Shown piece by piece: positions 35,419-43,813 of a stretch of DNA of 64,000 nucleotides. The DNA is from Fodinibacter sp963747405 (GTDB lineage: Bacteria; Actinomycetota; Actinomycetes; Actinomycetales; Dermatophilaceae): NCBI GenBank assembly GCA_963747405.1, contig CAVVFG010000015.1:56469-120468 (forward strand). The letters are read 5' to 3'. A program made the translations under genes and the position numbers. The notes beneath the pieces were generated by a model. That model made no database searches and was not told where the DNA came from. It saw nothing but the letters and a program-made list of their open reading frames with translations. How positions within the stretch are numbered: position 1 is the first letter of the stretch; each line of letters opens with the position of its first letter.

Positions 35419-36924
35419 GTGAGCTCCACTCCCACCCGCATCACCCACCTCATCGGCGGCGCGTCCTGGGAGGGCACCGCCCAGCGCACCAGCCCGGTGT
35501 TCAACCCGGCGACCGGGACGCAGACCGGCGAGCTCGACCTCGCCTCGGCCGCGCTGGTCGACGAGGTCGTCACCGGCGCGAAGGCGGCCTGGGAGTCGTC
35601 GTGGCGGCGGGCGTCGCTGACCCAGCGCACGCAGGTGCTGTTCCGCTTCCGCGAGCTGCTCAACGAGCGCAAGGACGAGATCGGCGCCCTGATCACCGCC
35701 GAGCACGGCAAGGTCGTCTCCGACGCCGTCGGCGAGGTCACCCGTGGCCTCGAGGTGGCCGAGTTCGCCTGCGGCATCCCGCACCTGCTCAAGGGCGGCT
35801 TCTCCGAGAACGTCTCGACCAAGGTCGACGTCTACTCGATCCGGCAGAGCCTGGGTGTGGTGGCCGTGATCAGCCCCTTCAACTTCCCCGCGATGGTGCC
35901 GCTGTGGTTCGTGCCGGTCGCGATCGCCTGCGGCAACGCGGTCGTCATCAAGCCCAGTGAGAAGGACCCGTCGGCCGTCAACGCGGTGGCTGCGCTGTGG
36001 AAGGAGGCCGGTCTGCCCGACGGCGTGCTGAACGTCGTGCACGGCGACAAGGAGGCCGTCGACGCGCTGCTCACGCACCCCGACGTCAAGGCGGTGTCGT
36101 TCGTCGGCTCCACCCCGATCGCCAGGTACGTCTACGAGACGGGCACCGCACACGGCAAGCGGGTGCAGGCCCTCGGTGGCGCGAAGAACCACATGCTCGT
36201 GCTCCCCGACGCCGACCTCGACCTCGCCGCTGACGCCGCGATCAACGCCGGCTTCGGCTCCGCGGGTGAGCGCTGCATGGCGATCTCGGCGCTCCTGGCG
36301 GTCGAGCCGGTGGCCGACGAGCTGGTCAGCAAGATCACCGACCGGATGGGCAAGCTGGTCACCGGTGACGGTACCCGCGGCTGCGACATGGGCCCGCTGG
36401 TCACCGCGCAGCACCGCGACAAGGTGACCTCGTACCTCGACGCGGGGACGCAGGCCGGCGCCACGCTGGTCGTCGACGGCCGCGAGGGAGACGTCGACGC
36501 TGACGGTGGGGGCTACTTCCTGCGGCCGACCCTGTTCGACCACGTCACCCCCCAGATGTCGATCTACCGCGACGAGATCTTCGGGCCGGTGCTCTCGGTG
36601 GTGCGGGTGCAGTCCTACGACGAGGGCCTGCAGCTCATCAACGACAACCCCTACGGCAACGGCACCGCCATCTTCACCAACGACGGGGGCGCCGCGCGGC
36701 GCTTCCAGAACGAGGTGGAGGTGGGCATGGTCGGCATCAACGTGCCGATCCCAGTCCCGATGGCGTACTACTCCTTCGGGGGCTGGAAGAACTCGCTGTT
36801 CGGCGACAGCCACGCCCACGGGATGGAGGGCGTGCACTTCTTCACCCGTGGCAAGGTCGTCACGTCGCGCTGGCTCGACCCCAGCCACGGCGGCATCGAG
36901 CTCGGCTTCCCCCAGAACACCTGA
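35419..36924 (+). CDS. iolA: Methylmalonate-semialdehyde dehydrogenase IolA
   Basis: This 501-residue CoA-acylating aldehyde dehydrogenase converts malonate semialdehyde to acetyl-CoA at the end of inositol breakdown, and serves valine catabolism too. It shows SPFNFPAMVPLWFVPVAI, AVVIKPSEKDPS, the glycine turn VGSTPIARYVYE, and the catalytic cysteine in GSAGERCMAISALLAV. GTG 35419 has AAGGA upstream. It lies 95 nt after iolG, with a weak -10-like CACACT near 35378, so it may have its own promoter in addition to operon read-through. Confidence 0.94.
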   Translation: MSSTPTRITHLIGGASWEGTAQRTSPVFNPATGTQTGELDLASAALVDEVVTGAKAAWESSWRRASLTQRTQVLFRFRELLNERKDEIGALITAEHGKVVSDAVGEVTRGLEVAEFACGIPHLLKGGFSENVSTKVDVYSIRQSLGVVAVISPFNFPAMVPLWFVPVAIACGNAVVIKPSEKDPSAVNAVAALWKEAGLPDGVLNVVHGDKEAVDALLTHPDVKAVSFVGSTPIARYVYETGTAHGKRVQALGGAKNHMLVLPDADLDLAADAAINAGFGSAGERCMAISALLAVEPVADELVSKITDRMGKLVTGDGTRGCDMGPLVTAQHRDKVTSYLDAGTQAGATLVVDGREGDVDADGGGYFLRPTLFDHVTPQMSIYRDEIFGPVLSVVRVQSYDEGLQLINDNPYGNGTAIFTNDGGAARRFQNEVEVGMVGINVPIPVPMAYYSFGGWKNSLFGDSHAHGMEGVHFFTRGKVVTSRWLDPSHGGIELGFPQNT

Positions 36925-36933
36925 GCCGCGGCG

Positions 36934-37686
36934 TCACACGACAAGCAGCAGGGCCGCGGCCAGCGCGGAGGCGGCCAGCACCCCCAGGTCGAACCAGCGC
37001 TGGCTGATCCGCTGCACCGTGGCGTAGCCCAGCAGTCCCCCGACGAGGACGAAGGGCGCGAGCGCTGCGGCGCGCACGGCATCCACCGGGTGCATCAGGC
37101 CCAGCGCGATGGAGAACGGCACCTTGACGAGGTTGACGATGAGGAAGAACCACGCGTTGGTGCCGACGAAGCGACGCTTGTCGATGCCGGACGCCGACAG
37201 GTAGAGCGTCATCACCGCGCCGGCGGCGTTGGCGGTCATCGTGGCGAAGCCGACACCGGTGCCGGCCGTCCACGACGCGGCCCGGCGCTCGTGCGCTTTC
37301 GAGGGTACGTCGGAGTCGCCGCGCCACTTGACCCACAGCTGCAACAGCACGAGCACGAGCAGGACGGCACCGATGCTGCGGCGCAGCGTGGCGTCGTCGA
37401 CCGCCCGCAGGAACAGCGCGCCGAGCACGAGGCCTGGCACGACGGCCGGGAGCAGCCGCCTGATGAGCGACCAGTCGGCGTCGTGCCGGTAGTGCCAGCA
37501 GGCGACGACGTCACCGACGATGAGGATGGCGAGGATCGCCGCGGTCGACTCCTTGGCCGGCAGCACCGTGGCGAAGATGGCGACGGCGATGACGGCGAGC
37601 CCGCCCAGGGCGGTCTTGGAGTAGCCGATGATGGCGGCGGCCAGCGCCATGAGGGCGAGGCCGGCCACGCTGGGAGCGAGGTCCAC
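36934..37686 (-). CDS. TauE/SafE-type (TSUP) membrane permease
   Basis: This 250-residue membrane protein has about 7-8 hydrophobic helices and the TSUP pattern. The N-terminal helix LMALAAAIIGYSKTALGGLAVIAVAI carries the conserved G-x-x-KT-like turn, and a second half (TAGTGVGFATMTANAAGAVMTLYL) repeats it. Family members export sulfite, sulfoacetate and similar anions or act in uptake; the substrate here is unknown. GTG 37686 is chosen because AAGGGA precedes it. It converges with iolA with only 9 nt between the stops and no hairpin visible. Confidence 0.85.
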   Translation of the reverse strand: MDLAPSVAGLALMALAAAIIGYSKTALGGLAVIAVAIFATVLPAKESTAAILAILIVGDVVACWHYRHDADWSLIRRLLPAVVPGLVLGALFLRAVDDATLRRSIGAVLLVLVLLQLWVKWRGDSDVPSKAHERRAASWTAGTGVGFATMTANAAGAVMTLYLSASGIDKRRFVGTNAWFFLIVNLVKVPFSIALGLMHPVDAVRAAALAPFVLVGGLLGYATVQRISQRWFDLGVLAASALAAALLLVV

Positions 37687-37757
37687 GAGGTCCCTTCTTG
37701 CGGCCTCGGGCTCGAGACCGGCACGTCGGCGACCCATTGTGCCTCGTGCGCGACGGC

Positions 37758-38393
37758 TCAGCGGGTGCCGAAGTCCTGGGTCCAGTAGATGCCGTACTTG
37801 CTGGCACTGTTGCGGCCGATGCCGACGCCGATGGCCGCGCTCGCACAGTTCAGGATGTTCGCCTTGTGGCCGGGGCTGTTCATCCAGGCCGACATCACCT
37901 CGGCCGGGGTGCGCTGGCCGGCGGCGATGTTCTCGGCCGACCCGTATGCGTAGCCCTGGGCGCGGATCCGGTCCCAGGGGGTGCGCCCGTCGAGGGAGGT
38001 GTGGCTGAAGTAGTTGCGACGAGCCATGTCCTCGCTGTGCAGCCGCGCGGCCGCGGTCAGGTGCACGTCCGCCCTCAGCGCCCGGCATCCGGCCTTCTGG
38101 CGCTGCACGTTGACCAGCCGCACCACCTCGGAGGCCGCGGGGTCGGTGGTGCTCGGGCGGGTGACCGTGCGGCGCACCGGGGCGGCCCAGCGCGGCACGC
38201 GGGAGCCGGCGGCCGTCGTGACAGCCCCCAGCGGGGTCACGACGGTCGCCGGCGGGCCCGGGGCGTGGCGTTGTGCGGCCGGCATCCGGGACGGGGTGGT
38301 GGTGCGGGCCTGGGCGGGCGCGGCGGCCCCCGTGGCGACGAGCGAGAGGGTGGCGGCGGCCAGCGCCAGCCGACGGTACGGGGTGGTGCTCAT
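37758..38393 (-). CDS. Secreted CAP-domain protein
   Basis: The 211-residue product has a signal peptide (MSTTPYRRLALAAATLSLVATGAAAPAQA), a Pro/Thr-rich linker to about residue 80, and a C-terminal CAP/SCP domain. CAP motifs are visible: LVNVQRQKAGC, ARLHSEDMARRNYFSHTSLDG, GSAENIAAGQ and NSPGHKANIL. The conserved His/Glu site of the family is present. Bacterial CAP proteins are secreted and their activity is poorly known. It has AGAGG before the ATG. The gene follows the desaturase operon but is separated from it by a terminator. Confidence 0.88.
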   Translation of the reverse strand: MSTTPYRRLALAAATLSLVATGAAAPAQARTTTPSRMPAAQRHAPGPPATVVTPLGAVTTAAGSRVPRWAAPVRRTVTRPSTTDPAASEVVRLVNVQRQKAGCRALRADVHLTAAARLHSEDMARRNYFSHTSLDGRTPWDRIRAQGYAYGSAENIAAGQRTPAEVMSAWMNSPGHKANILNCASAAIGVGIGRNSASKYGIYWTQDFGTR

Positions 38394-38410
38394 CGGAACC
38401 TCTTGACGAC

Positions 38411-38455
38411 GAGAACCCCTGCACCGTCAAGGGTAGCGACGGGGCAGGGGTTCTC
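38411..38455 (-). terminator. Terminator of the desaturase operon
   Basis: A perfect 12-bp stem GAGAACCCCTGC/GCAGGGGTTCTC (38411-38422, 38444-38455) encloses a second small stem. Another short hairpin (GAACGG/CCGTTC, about 38463-38480) lies between it and the desaturase stop. Confidence 0.75.
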
Positions 38456-38489
38456 GGGTGCCGAACGGGATCGGCCGTTCGGGTATGGC

Positions 38490-39821
38490 TCAGAAGCGGT
38501 CGAGCGACTTCTTGCGCCAGGACTTCTTCGCGGCCAGGCGCACGAGGTCGCGGCGACGGCGACCCTCGACCTTGTTGGGCAGCGAGAGCTGCACGACCTT
38601 CCAGTACACCGAGGCGGCCTGCTTGCCCAGGCTCCCGGTGACGTAGGGCAGGTCGTGCCGCTGCATCAGGTCGCGGATGCGGGGCGCGATCTCGCGGTAG
38701 CGGTTGCTCGGCATGTCGGGGAAGAGGTGGTGCTCGATCTGGTGGCTCAGGTTGCCCGTCATCACGTGCATCGCGGGCGAGCCGCTGATGTTGCCCGAGC
38801 CGAGCATCTGGCGCACGTACCACTCGCCGCGGGTCTCGCCGTCGATCGAGGTCTTCTCGAAGGTCTCGATGCCGGGCGGGAAGTGGCCGCAGATGATGAC
38901 GGTGTTGGTCCACACGTTGCGCACCAGGTTGGCGACGACGTTGGCGGTCAGCGTGGTGCGGGCCGAGCCGGTGGCGGCCGACAGCACCGGGTGCACGAGG
39001 TAGTCCTTGGTGGCCTGGCGCTTGATCTTCGCCACGACCTCCGCGGCGTCGGCGCGGAACTTCGCCTTCTCGTCCTCGCTCATCCGGTTCTTCTTCGCGA
39101 GGTAGCCGCCGAGCTCGAGGTCGTAGGCCGCGATGGAGTACTCGAAGAGCAGCGCGTTGCCCACGTGCCAGATCGGCTGGAAGAGGTAGAACAGGCTCCA
39201 GCGCTGGTCCTCGTCGACACGCAGGATGCCGTAGCCGAGGTCGTTGTCGCGGCCGAGCACGTTGGTGAACGTGTGGTGGATCTCGTTGTGGCTGTGCTTC
39301 CACTGGCTGCTCGGGGAGGCGTTGTCCCACTCCCACGCGGTCGAGTGGATCTTCGGGTCACGCATCCAGTCCCACTGGCCGTGCATGACGTTGTGGCCGA
39401 TCTCCATGTTCTCGAGGATCTTGGCCACCGACAGGCCGGCCGTGCCGAGCCACCAGGCCGGGCGCACGCCCTTGACCTTGACGCCCGAGAAGAGCAGCAC
39501 GGCACGGCTGCCCATCTCGAGGTAGCGCTGGACGGTGATGACCTTGCGGATGTAGGCGGCGTCGCGCTCGCCGCGGCTGTCCATGACCTCCTTGCGCAGG
39601 GCGTCGAGCTCGTGGCCGATGCCCTCGATCTGCTCGGGGGTCAGGTGTGCGGCGGGGTTGGGCCGGCCGCTCTTCTTCAGGGCGGGGCGCGGCGGGCGCG
39701 GGGTCGTGCTGGTGACCGAGAGGCGGGGGTTGATGCCGTGCGGCTTGGTGGAGGCGTGGTCGGCGGCGACGCGGTGCCTGGCGGTGGGGGAGATGCTGGA
39801 GCGCTCGGGGGCGAGGGTCAT
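38490..39821 (-). CDS. Membrane acyl desaturase (DesA3-like)
   Basis: This 443-residue diiron membrane desaturase introduces a double bond in long-chain acyl groups. Three histidine boxes are visible: HNVMHGQ (about 143), HSHNEIHH (about 176) and HQIEHH (about 360). Hydrophobic segments lie between them. It resembles the acyl-CoA delta-9 desaturase DesA3 (Rv3229c) of Mycobacterium. The adjacent upstream gene encodes a reductase equivalent to Rv3230c, which supplies electrons, so the pair forms one functional unit. AAGGACCTCCC precedes the ATG. Expression is probably set by the iteron-covered promoter of the reductase gene. Confidence 0.93.
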   Translation of the reverse strand: MTLAPERSSISPTARHRVAADHASTKPHGINPRLSVTSTTPRPPRPALKKSGRPNPAAHLTPEQIEGIGHELDALRKEVMDSRGERDAAYIRKVITVQRYLEMGSRAVLLFSGVKVKGVRPAWWLGTAGLSVAKILENMEIGHNVMHGQWDWMRDPKIHSTAWEWDNASPSSQWKHSHNEIHHTFTNVLGRDNDLGYGILRVDEDQRWSLFYLFQPIWHVGNALLFEYSIAAYDLELGGYLAKKNRMSEDEKAKFRADAAEVVAKIKRQATKDYLVHPVLSAATGSARTTLTANVVANLVRNVWTNTVIICGHFPPGIETFEKTSIDGETRGEWYVRQMLGSGNISGSPAMHVMTGNLSHQIEHHLFPDMPSNRYREIAPRIRDLMQRHDLPYVTGSLGKQAASVYWKVVQLSLPNKVEGRRRRDLVRLAAKKSWRKKSLDRF

Positions 39822-39875
39822 GGGAGGTCCTTCCGGTTCTCGCGGGCGGGCGGTTCGGGGCGGCGGGTCTGGGTG

Positions 39876-41051
39876 CTAGAGGTCGATGTCGCAGGAGCCG
39901 GCGACGGCGTTGACGCAGGTCTGCACGGGCAGCTCGTCGCCGGGCTCGACGACGGTGACGTCACCGGTGCGCAGGTCGCGGATCGCGCCCTGGCGCATGG
40001 TGACGACGCAGCCGAAGCAGATGCCCATCCGGCATCCGCTCGGCATCAGGACGCCGGCCTCTTCGCCGGCGTCGAGGATGGGGATGCCACCGTCGGCGTC
40101 GACGGTGATGCTGCTGTTCAGGAAGGTGATCTCGCCACCCTCACCGGGCTCGACCACGGTGGGCCGGAAGCGCTCGGTGTGCAGGCGGTCGGCCACGCCC
40201 GCCGCGGCCCAGTGCGCCTCGGCGGTGTCGAGCAGGCCGGTCGGTCCGCAGGTCCAGGTCTGGCGCTCGCGCCAGTCGGGCACCAGGGCGTCGAGCCGGG
40301 CCAGGTCGAGCACGCCGTGCTCGTCGTCGAGGTTGACGGTGAGCGCGAGCCGACCGTCGGCGGCGTACGACCGCAGCTCGTCGGCGAAGATGACGTCGGA
40401 TGCCGTGGGGGCGCAGTGCAGGTGGGCGACGTCTGGCAGCTCGTCGAGGGAGTTGCGCAGCATTCCCATCACCGGGGTGATGCCGCTGCCGGCGGTGAGG
40501 AAGAGCACCTTGGCCGGCGCCGGGCTCGGCAGCGTGAAGTCGCCGGTGGCCTGGTCGAGCATGACCAGGGTGCCGGGGGCGGTGGACCGCACGAGGTGGC
40601 TGGAGACCTTGCCGTCGGGGATCGCCTTGGTGGTGATGGCGATGCACCCCGCGGGGATGCCGGCCGCGGCCGTGCCGTCGGCGCGGTGGGTGAGGCTGTA
40701 GGCGCGCCAGTGGCGCACGCCGTCGATGTCGATGCCGATGCGGATGTACTGCCCGGGCACGTGGCCGAGCCAGCCGCGGCCCGGGCGGATGACGACGGTC
40801 ACGGCATCCGCGGTCTCGGGGCGCACCTCGAGGATGCGCCCGCGCAGGTCGGCGCCGGAGCGCAACGGGTCGATCAGGTCGAGGTAGTCGCTCGGCACGA
40901 GCGGGGTGGCGAGGGCCTCGGCCACCTTGCGGGCGCCACGCAACACGCCCCCGAGCGGACCGGGGGCGTGGGCTCCGACGCGCGGGCGCGACGGCGCGGC
41001 CGGCGGATGCACGGCGGGCGGGGTCGGTCGGGTCACGGTGGATGCGCTCAC
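39876..41051 (-). CDS. Ferredoxin reductase with C-terminal 2Fe-2S domain, desaturase partner
   Basis: This 391-residue electron-transfer protein has an FAD-binding domain (PGQYIRIGIDIDG, RAYSLTH), an NAD(P)-binding domain (KVLFLTAGSGITPVMGMLRN, TWTCGPTGLLD), and a plant-type ferredoxin domain. The last binds the cluster through PSGCRMGICFGCV and the distal cysteine in LPVQTCVNAV. Domain order and context match Rv3230c, the reductase of DesA3. GTG 41051 follows a TACGCT -10 box by 7 nt. Three 15-bp repeats overlap that promoter, so a dedicated regulator, perhaps sensing acyl-CoA, is likely; none is encoded nearby. Confidence 0.93.
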   Translation of the reverse strand: MSASTVTRPTPPAVHPPAAPSRPRVGAHAPGPLGGVLRGARKVAEALATPLVPSDYLDLIDPLRSGADLRGRILEVRPETADAVTVVIRPGRGWLGHVPGQYIRIGIDIDGVRHWRAYSLTHRADGTAAAGIPAGCIAITTKAIPDGKVSSHLVRSTAPGTLVMLDQATGDFTLPSPAPAKVLFLTAGSGITPVMGMLRNSLDELPDVAHLHCAPTASDVIFADELRSYAADGRLALTVNLDDEHGVLDLARLDALVPDWRERQTWTCGPTGLLDTAEAHWAAAGVADRLHTERFRPTVVEPGEGGEITFLNSSITVDADGGIPILDAGEEAGVLMPSGCRMGICFGCVVTMRQGAIRDLRTGDVTVVEPGDELPVQTCVNAVAGSCDIDL

Positions 41052-41058
41052 GTACGCC

Positions 41059-41105
41059 AGCGTAACCTACGGAACCGTAACTTACGAAAACGTAACCATA
41101 CGATC
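41059..41105 (-). promoter_or_regulatory. Iteron operator over the reductase/desaturase promoter
   Basis: The -10 box TACGCT occupies 41059-41064 (minus strand). Overlapping it upstream are three direct 15-bp repeats at 41061, 41076 and 41091: CGTAACCTACGGAAC, CGTAACTTACGAAAA and CGTAACCATACGATC. Within them, short dyads such as TTACG-ttt(t)-CGTAA can be read, so a dimeric repressor could bind cooperatively along one face of the helix and cover the promoter. Confidence 0.75.
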
Positions 41106-41118
41106 TCCCCGCCCCCAA

Positions 41119-41203
41119 CCTTCCCGACTTTGCATGCGAGGAGCCGCACGAAACCCCGCTTTCGCGGCGTTTCTCGCGGCTACCGACCTGCAAAGTCGGG
41201 GAA
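41119..41203. repeat. Intact long palindromic repeat
   Basis: Two imperfect arms of about 40 nt face each other. The left starts TTCCCGACTTTGCATGCGAG and the right ends CGACCTGCAAAGTCGGGGAA; GAGCCGC/GCGGCTAC-like parts continue inward to a GC-rich loop near 41160. The right arm is closely related to the sequences on both sides of the IS110 element. It lies 57 nt behind the ABC ATPase stop and may terminate that transcript. Confidence 0.75.
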
Positions 41204-41260
41204 GAACCGGGCGGATGAGGGTCGGCCGGTTCGGGGTCGGGGCTCGGCTGGGCTGGTCGG

Positions 41261-42811
41261 TCAGTGGTCGCCGGCCATCAGGCGGCCGATCTCGGTGCGG
41301 TCGGCGCCGCGCCCCGGCATCTCGGCCACCACCGTGCCGCCGTGCACGACCGCGATCCGGTCCGAGAGCGACAGGATCTCGTCGAGCTCGGCCGACACCA
41401 GCAGCACCGCGGCGCCGGCGTCGCGGGCGTCGACGATGCGGCGGTGGATGAACTCGATCGACCCCACGTCGACGCCTCGGGTGGGTTGGGCGGCCATCAG
41501 CAGCCTCGGCTTGAACGACATCTCGCGGGCGACGACGACCTTCTGCTTGTTGCCGCCCGACAGCGACCCCGAGCTCTGGTGCACGCTCGAGGAGCGGATG
41601 TCGAACTCCTCCCGCACGGCCTCGGCGTGCTCGACGATGGCGTCGAAGTCGCGCACCCCACCCTTGGCGTAGGGCGCCTGGTCGAACTCGTTGAGCACGA
41701 GGTTGTCGGCGATGGAGTAGGCGGCCACCAGGCCGTGCTTCTCGCGGTCCTCGGGGATGTGCCCGACGCCTGCGTGATGGGTCTGGTGCGGGTTGGCCCG
41801 GGTGAGGTCGAGGTCACCGAGGGTCATCTGGCCCGAGACCACCTTGCGCATCCCGGCCAGGGCCTCGACGAGCTCGCGCTGGCCGTTGCCCTCGACCCCG
41901 GCGACCCCGACGATCTCGCCGGCGCGCACCTCGAGCGAGAAGCCGTTGACCGCGCCGAGGTCGCGGTCGTCCTTGACGTGCAGGTCGGTGATGGTGAGCA
42001 CGGTCTCGGTCGGCGTGGCGTCTGCCTTGTCGATCGACAGCACGACCTCTCGCCCCACCATCATCGTGGCCAGCTTGCGGGCGTCGGTCGTGGCCGTCTC
42101 GACCTCGCCGACGACCGCGCCCTGGCGCAGCACGTAGACCCGGTCGCTGACCGCCAGCACCTCACGCAGCTTGTGGGTGATGAAGACGATGGAGGTCCCC
42201 GACGCCGCCAGCTCCTTCATGACCCCGAGCAGCTCGTCGGTCTCCTGCGGGGTCAGCACGGCGGTCGGCTCGTCGAGGATCAGCAGGTCGACCCGGCGCG
42301 AGAGCGCCTTGAGGATCTCGACCCGCTGCTGGGTGCCCACCGGCAGGTCCTCGACCTTGGCGTCGGGCTCGACGGGCAGGCGGTGCCGGCCCGACAGGGT
42401 GCGCACCATCTCGCGGGCGCTGGCGATGTCGAGCACCTGCCCGGCCCGGGTCGGCTCGTGGCCGAGCATCATGTTCTCGGCCACGGTCATCACGGGCACC
42501 AGCTGGAAGTGCTGGTGCACCATGCCGATGCCGCGCCGGATGGCGTCTCGCGGGTCCTTGATCGGGGTGGTGTCTCCCCGCACGCTCACCGTGCCGGTGT
42601 CGGGCGCGATGAGCCCGAAGATCTGGTTGACCAGGGTCGACTTGCCCGCCCCGTTCTCGCCGAGCAGGGCGACGATCTCGCCGCGCCGGACGTGCATCGA
42701 GATGTCGCGGTTGGCCTTGACGCTGCCGAAGCTCTTCGACAGGCCCTCGATGTCGAGCAGCACCTCGCCGACGTCGCCCTCACCGAGGCCGGTCTGGGAT
42801 GTCTGGGTCAT
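41261..42811 (-). CDS. Nucleoside ABC importer, ATP-binding protein
   Basis: This 516-residue protein has two ABC nucleotide-binding domains, as in sugar- and nucleoside-type importers (RbsA/NupA class). Domain 1 carries GENGAGKSTLVNQIFG, MVHQHFQLVPVMTVAENMMLG, VGTQQRVEILKAL and LLILDEPTAVLTPQ. Domain 2 has a degenerate Walker A (GVEGNGQRELVEALAG) and an intact SGSLSGGNKQKVVVAREM. Such asymmetry is normal. GMVHQHF is typical of the BMP-linked nucleoside systems. It overlaps the permease gene by 1 nt and works with two permeases and a lipoprotein encoded upstream. Confidence 0.93.
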   Translation of the reverse strand: MTQTSQTGLGEGDVGEVLLDIEGLSKSFGSVKANRDISMHVRRGEIVALLGENGAGKSTLVNQIFGLIAPDTGTVSVRGDTTPIKDPRDAIRRGIGMVHQHFQLVPVMTVAENMMLGHEPTRAGQVLDIASAREMVRTLSGRHRLPVEPDAKVEDLPVGTQQRVEILKALSRRVDLLILDEPTAVLTPQETDELLGVMKELAASGTSIVFITHKLREVLAVSDRVYVLRQGAVVGEVETATTDARKLATMMVGREVVLSIDKADATPTETVLTITDLHVKDDRDLGAVNGFSLEVRAGEIVGVAGVEGNGQRELVEALAGMRKVVSGQMTLGDLDLTRANPHQTHHAGVGHIPEDREKHGLVAAYSIADNLVLNEFDQAPYAKGGVRDFDAIVEHAEAVREEFDIRSSSVHQSSGSLSGGNKQKVVVAREMSFKPRLLMAAQPTRGVDVGSIEFIHRRIVDARDAGAAVLLVSAELDEILSLSDRIAVVHGGTVVAEMPGRGADRTEIGRLMAGDH

Positions 42812-43812
42812 CACTCGTCTCCCTTGATGTACGGCTGCCCGACGGCTCCCGGTGCCCTCACCCGGCCGGCCGCGACCGCCAGGACGATGATCGTTACGAC
42901 GAAGGGCAGGGTTCCGGTGAGCTGCGGGGGGACGTCGATGTTGCCGCTCTGCTGCAGCTGCGAGGCGACGGCGTTGATGAAGCCGAAGAAGATCGCCATG
43001 ACGAACGCCCGCAGCGGCCGCCACGCGCCCATGATCATGATCGCCAGCGCGAGGAAGCCACGGCCGGCGACCATGCCCCGCTCGAAGGAGCTCGACGCGT
43101 CCATCGACAGGTAGATGCCGGCGCACCCGGCCAGCGAGCCCGCGAGGGTGACGTTGACCAGCCGCAGCCGCTCGACGTTGATGCCGGCGGTGTCGGCGGC
43201 CGAGGGGTACTCGCCGACCGAGCGGGTGCGCAGGCCCCACCGGGTGTGGAACAGGCCGAAGTGCACGACCAGCGCCGCGAGGATGGCGAGCACCGCGAAG
43301 ACGCCGGTGCCGGTGAAGAACACCCGGCCGAACAGCGGGATCTGCGACAGCAGCGGGATGTCGAAGTTGGGCATCAGCCCCGGTAGCAGCTTGCCTGGCT
43401 TGTAGTAGAACGACGTGATGCCGGTGGCGATGATGTTGAGCACGACGCCGGCGATGATCTGGTCCATCCGCCACTTCACGGTGGTCCAGGCGAGGAACCC
43501 GCCGAGGATCAGGCCGCTGCCGATGCCGGCGAGCACGCCGACGATGAGCGAGCCGCTGTAGGCGGCGGCGAAGAAGCCCGCGAAGGCCGCGACCAGCATC
43601 TGGCCCTCGATGCCGATGTTGACCACGCCGGAGCGCTCACCGATGACACCCACGAGGGCGGCCAGGACGAGCGGGATGGCGTAGCCCCAGGCCGAGGTGT
43701 ACATGCTCGGGGCGATGTCGTTCTGGGCGTAGTAGAAGACGTAGGCCGCGACGAGCACGACCACCGTAACGATCAGGGTCGTGCGGTTCTTGGCGATCCA
43801 CTCGGTCGTCAC
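42811..43812 (-). CDS. Nucleoside ABC importer permease (NupQ/YufQ type)
   Basis: This 333-residue membrane protein of the BPD_transp_2 family forms half of the importer channel. It has about 8-10 hydrophobic segments. GERSGVVNIGIEGQMLVAAFAGFFAA is the signature of the nucleoside permeases in BMP systems, followed by DQIIAGVVLNIIATGI. GTG 43812 starts 2 nt after the stop of the other permease, and its end overlaps the ATPase start. The gene order (permease, permease, ATPase) behind a BMP lipoprotein supports nucleoside import. Confidence 0.92.
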   Translation of the reverse strand: MTTEWIAKNRTTLIVTVVVLVAAYVFYYAQNDIAPSMYTSAWGYAIPLVLAALVGVIGERSGVVNIGIEGQMLVAAFAGFFAAAYSGSLIVGVLAGIGSGLILGGFLAWTTVKWRMDQIIAGVVLNIIATGITSFYYKPGKLLPGLMPNFDIPLLSQIPLFGRVFFTGTGVFAVLAILAALVVHFGLFHTRWGLRTRSVGEYPSAADTAGINVERLRLVNVTLAGSLAGCAGIYLSMDASSSFERGMVAGRGFLALAIMIMGAWRPLRAFVMAIFFGFINAVASQLQQSGNIDVPPQLTGTLPFVVTIIVLAVAAGRVRAPGAVGQPYIKGDE

Positions 43813-43813
43813 G

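Noticed and set aside
41119..41203. Integron attC site
   Set aside because: The palindrome lacks the attC core-site pattern and no integrase or cassette array is nearby.
37698..41672. Open frame of about 1300 codons on the plus strand
   Set aside because: Antisense to the CAP protein, desaturase, reductase and part of the ABC gene; no recognisable domain.
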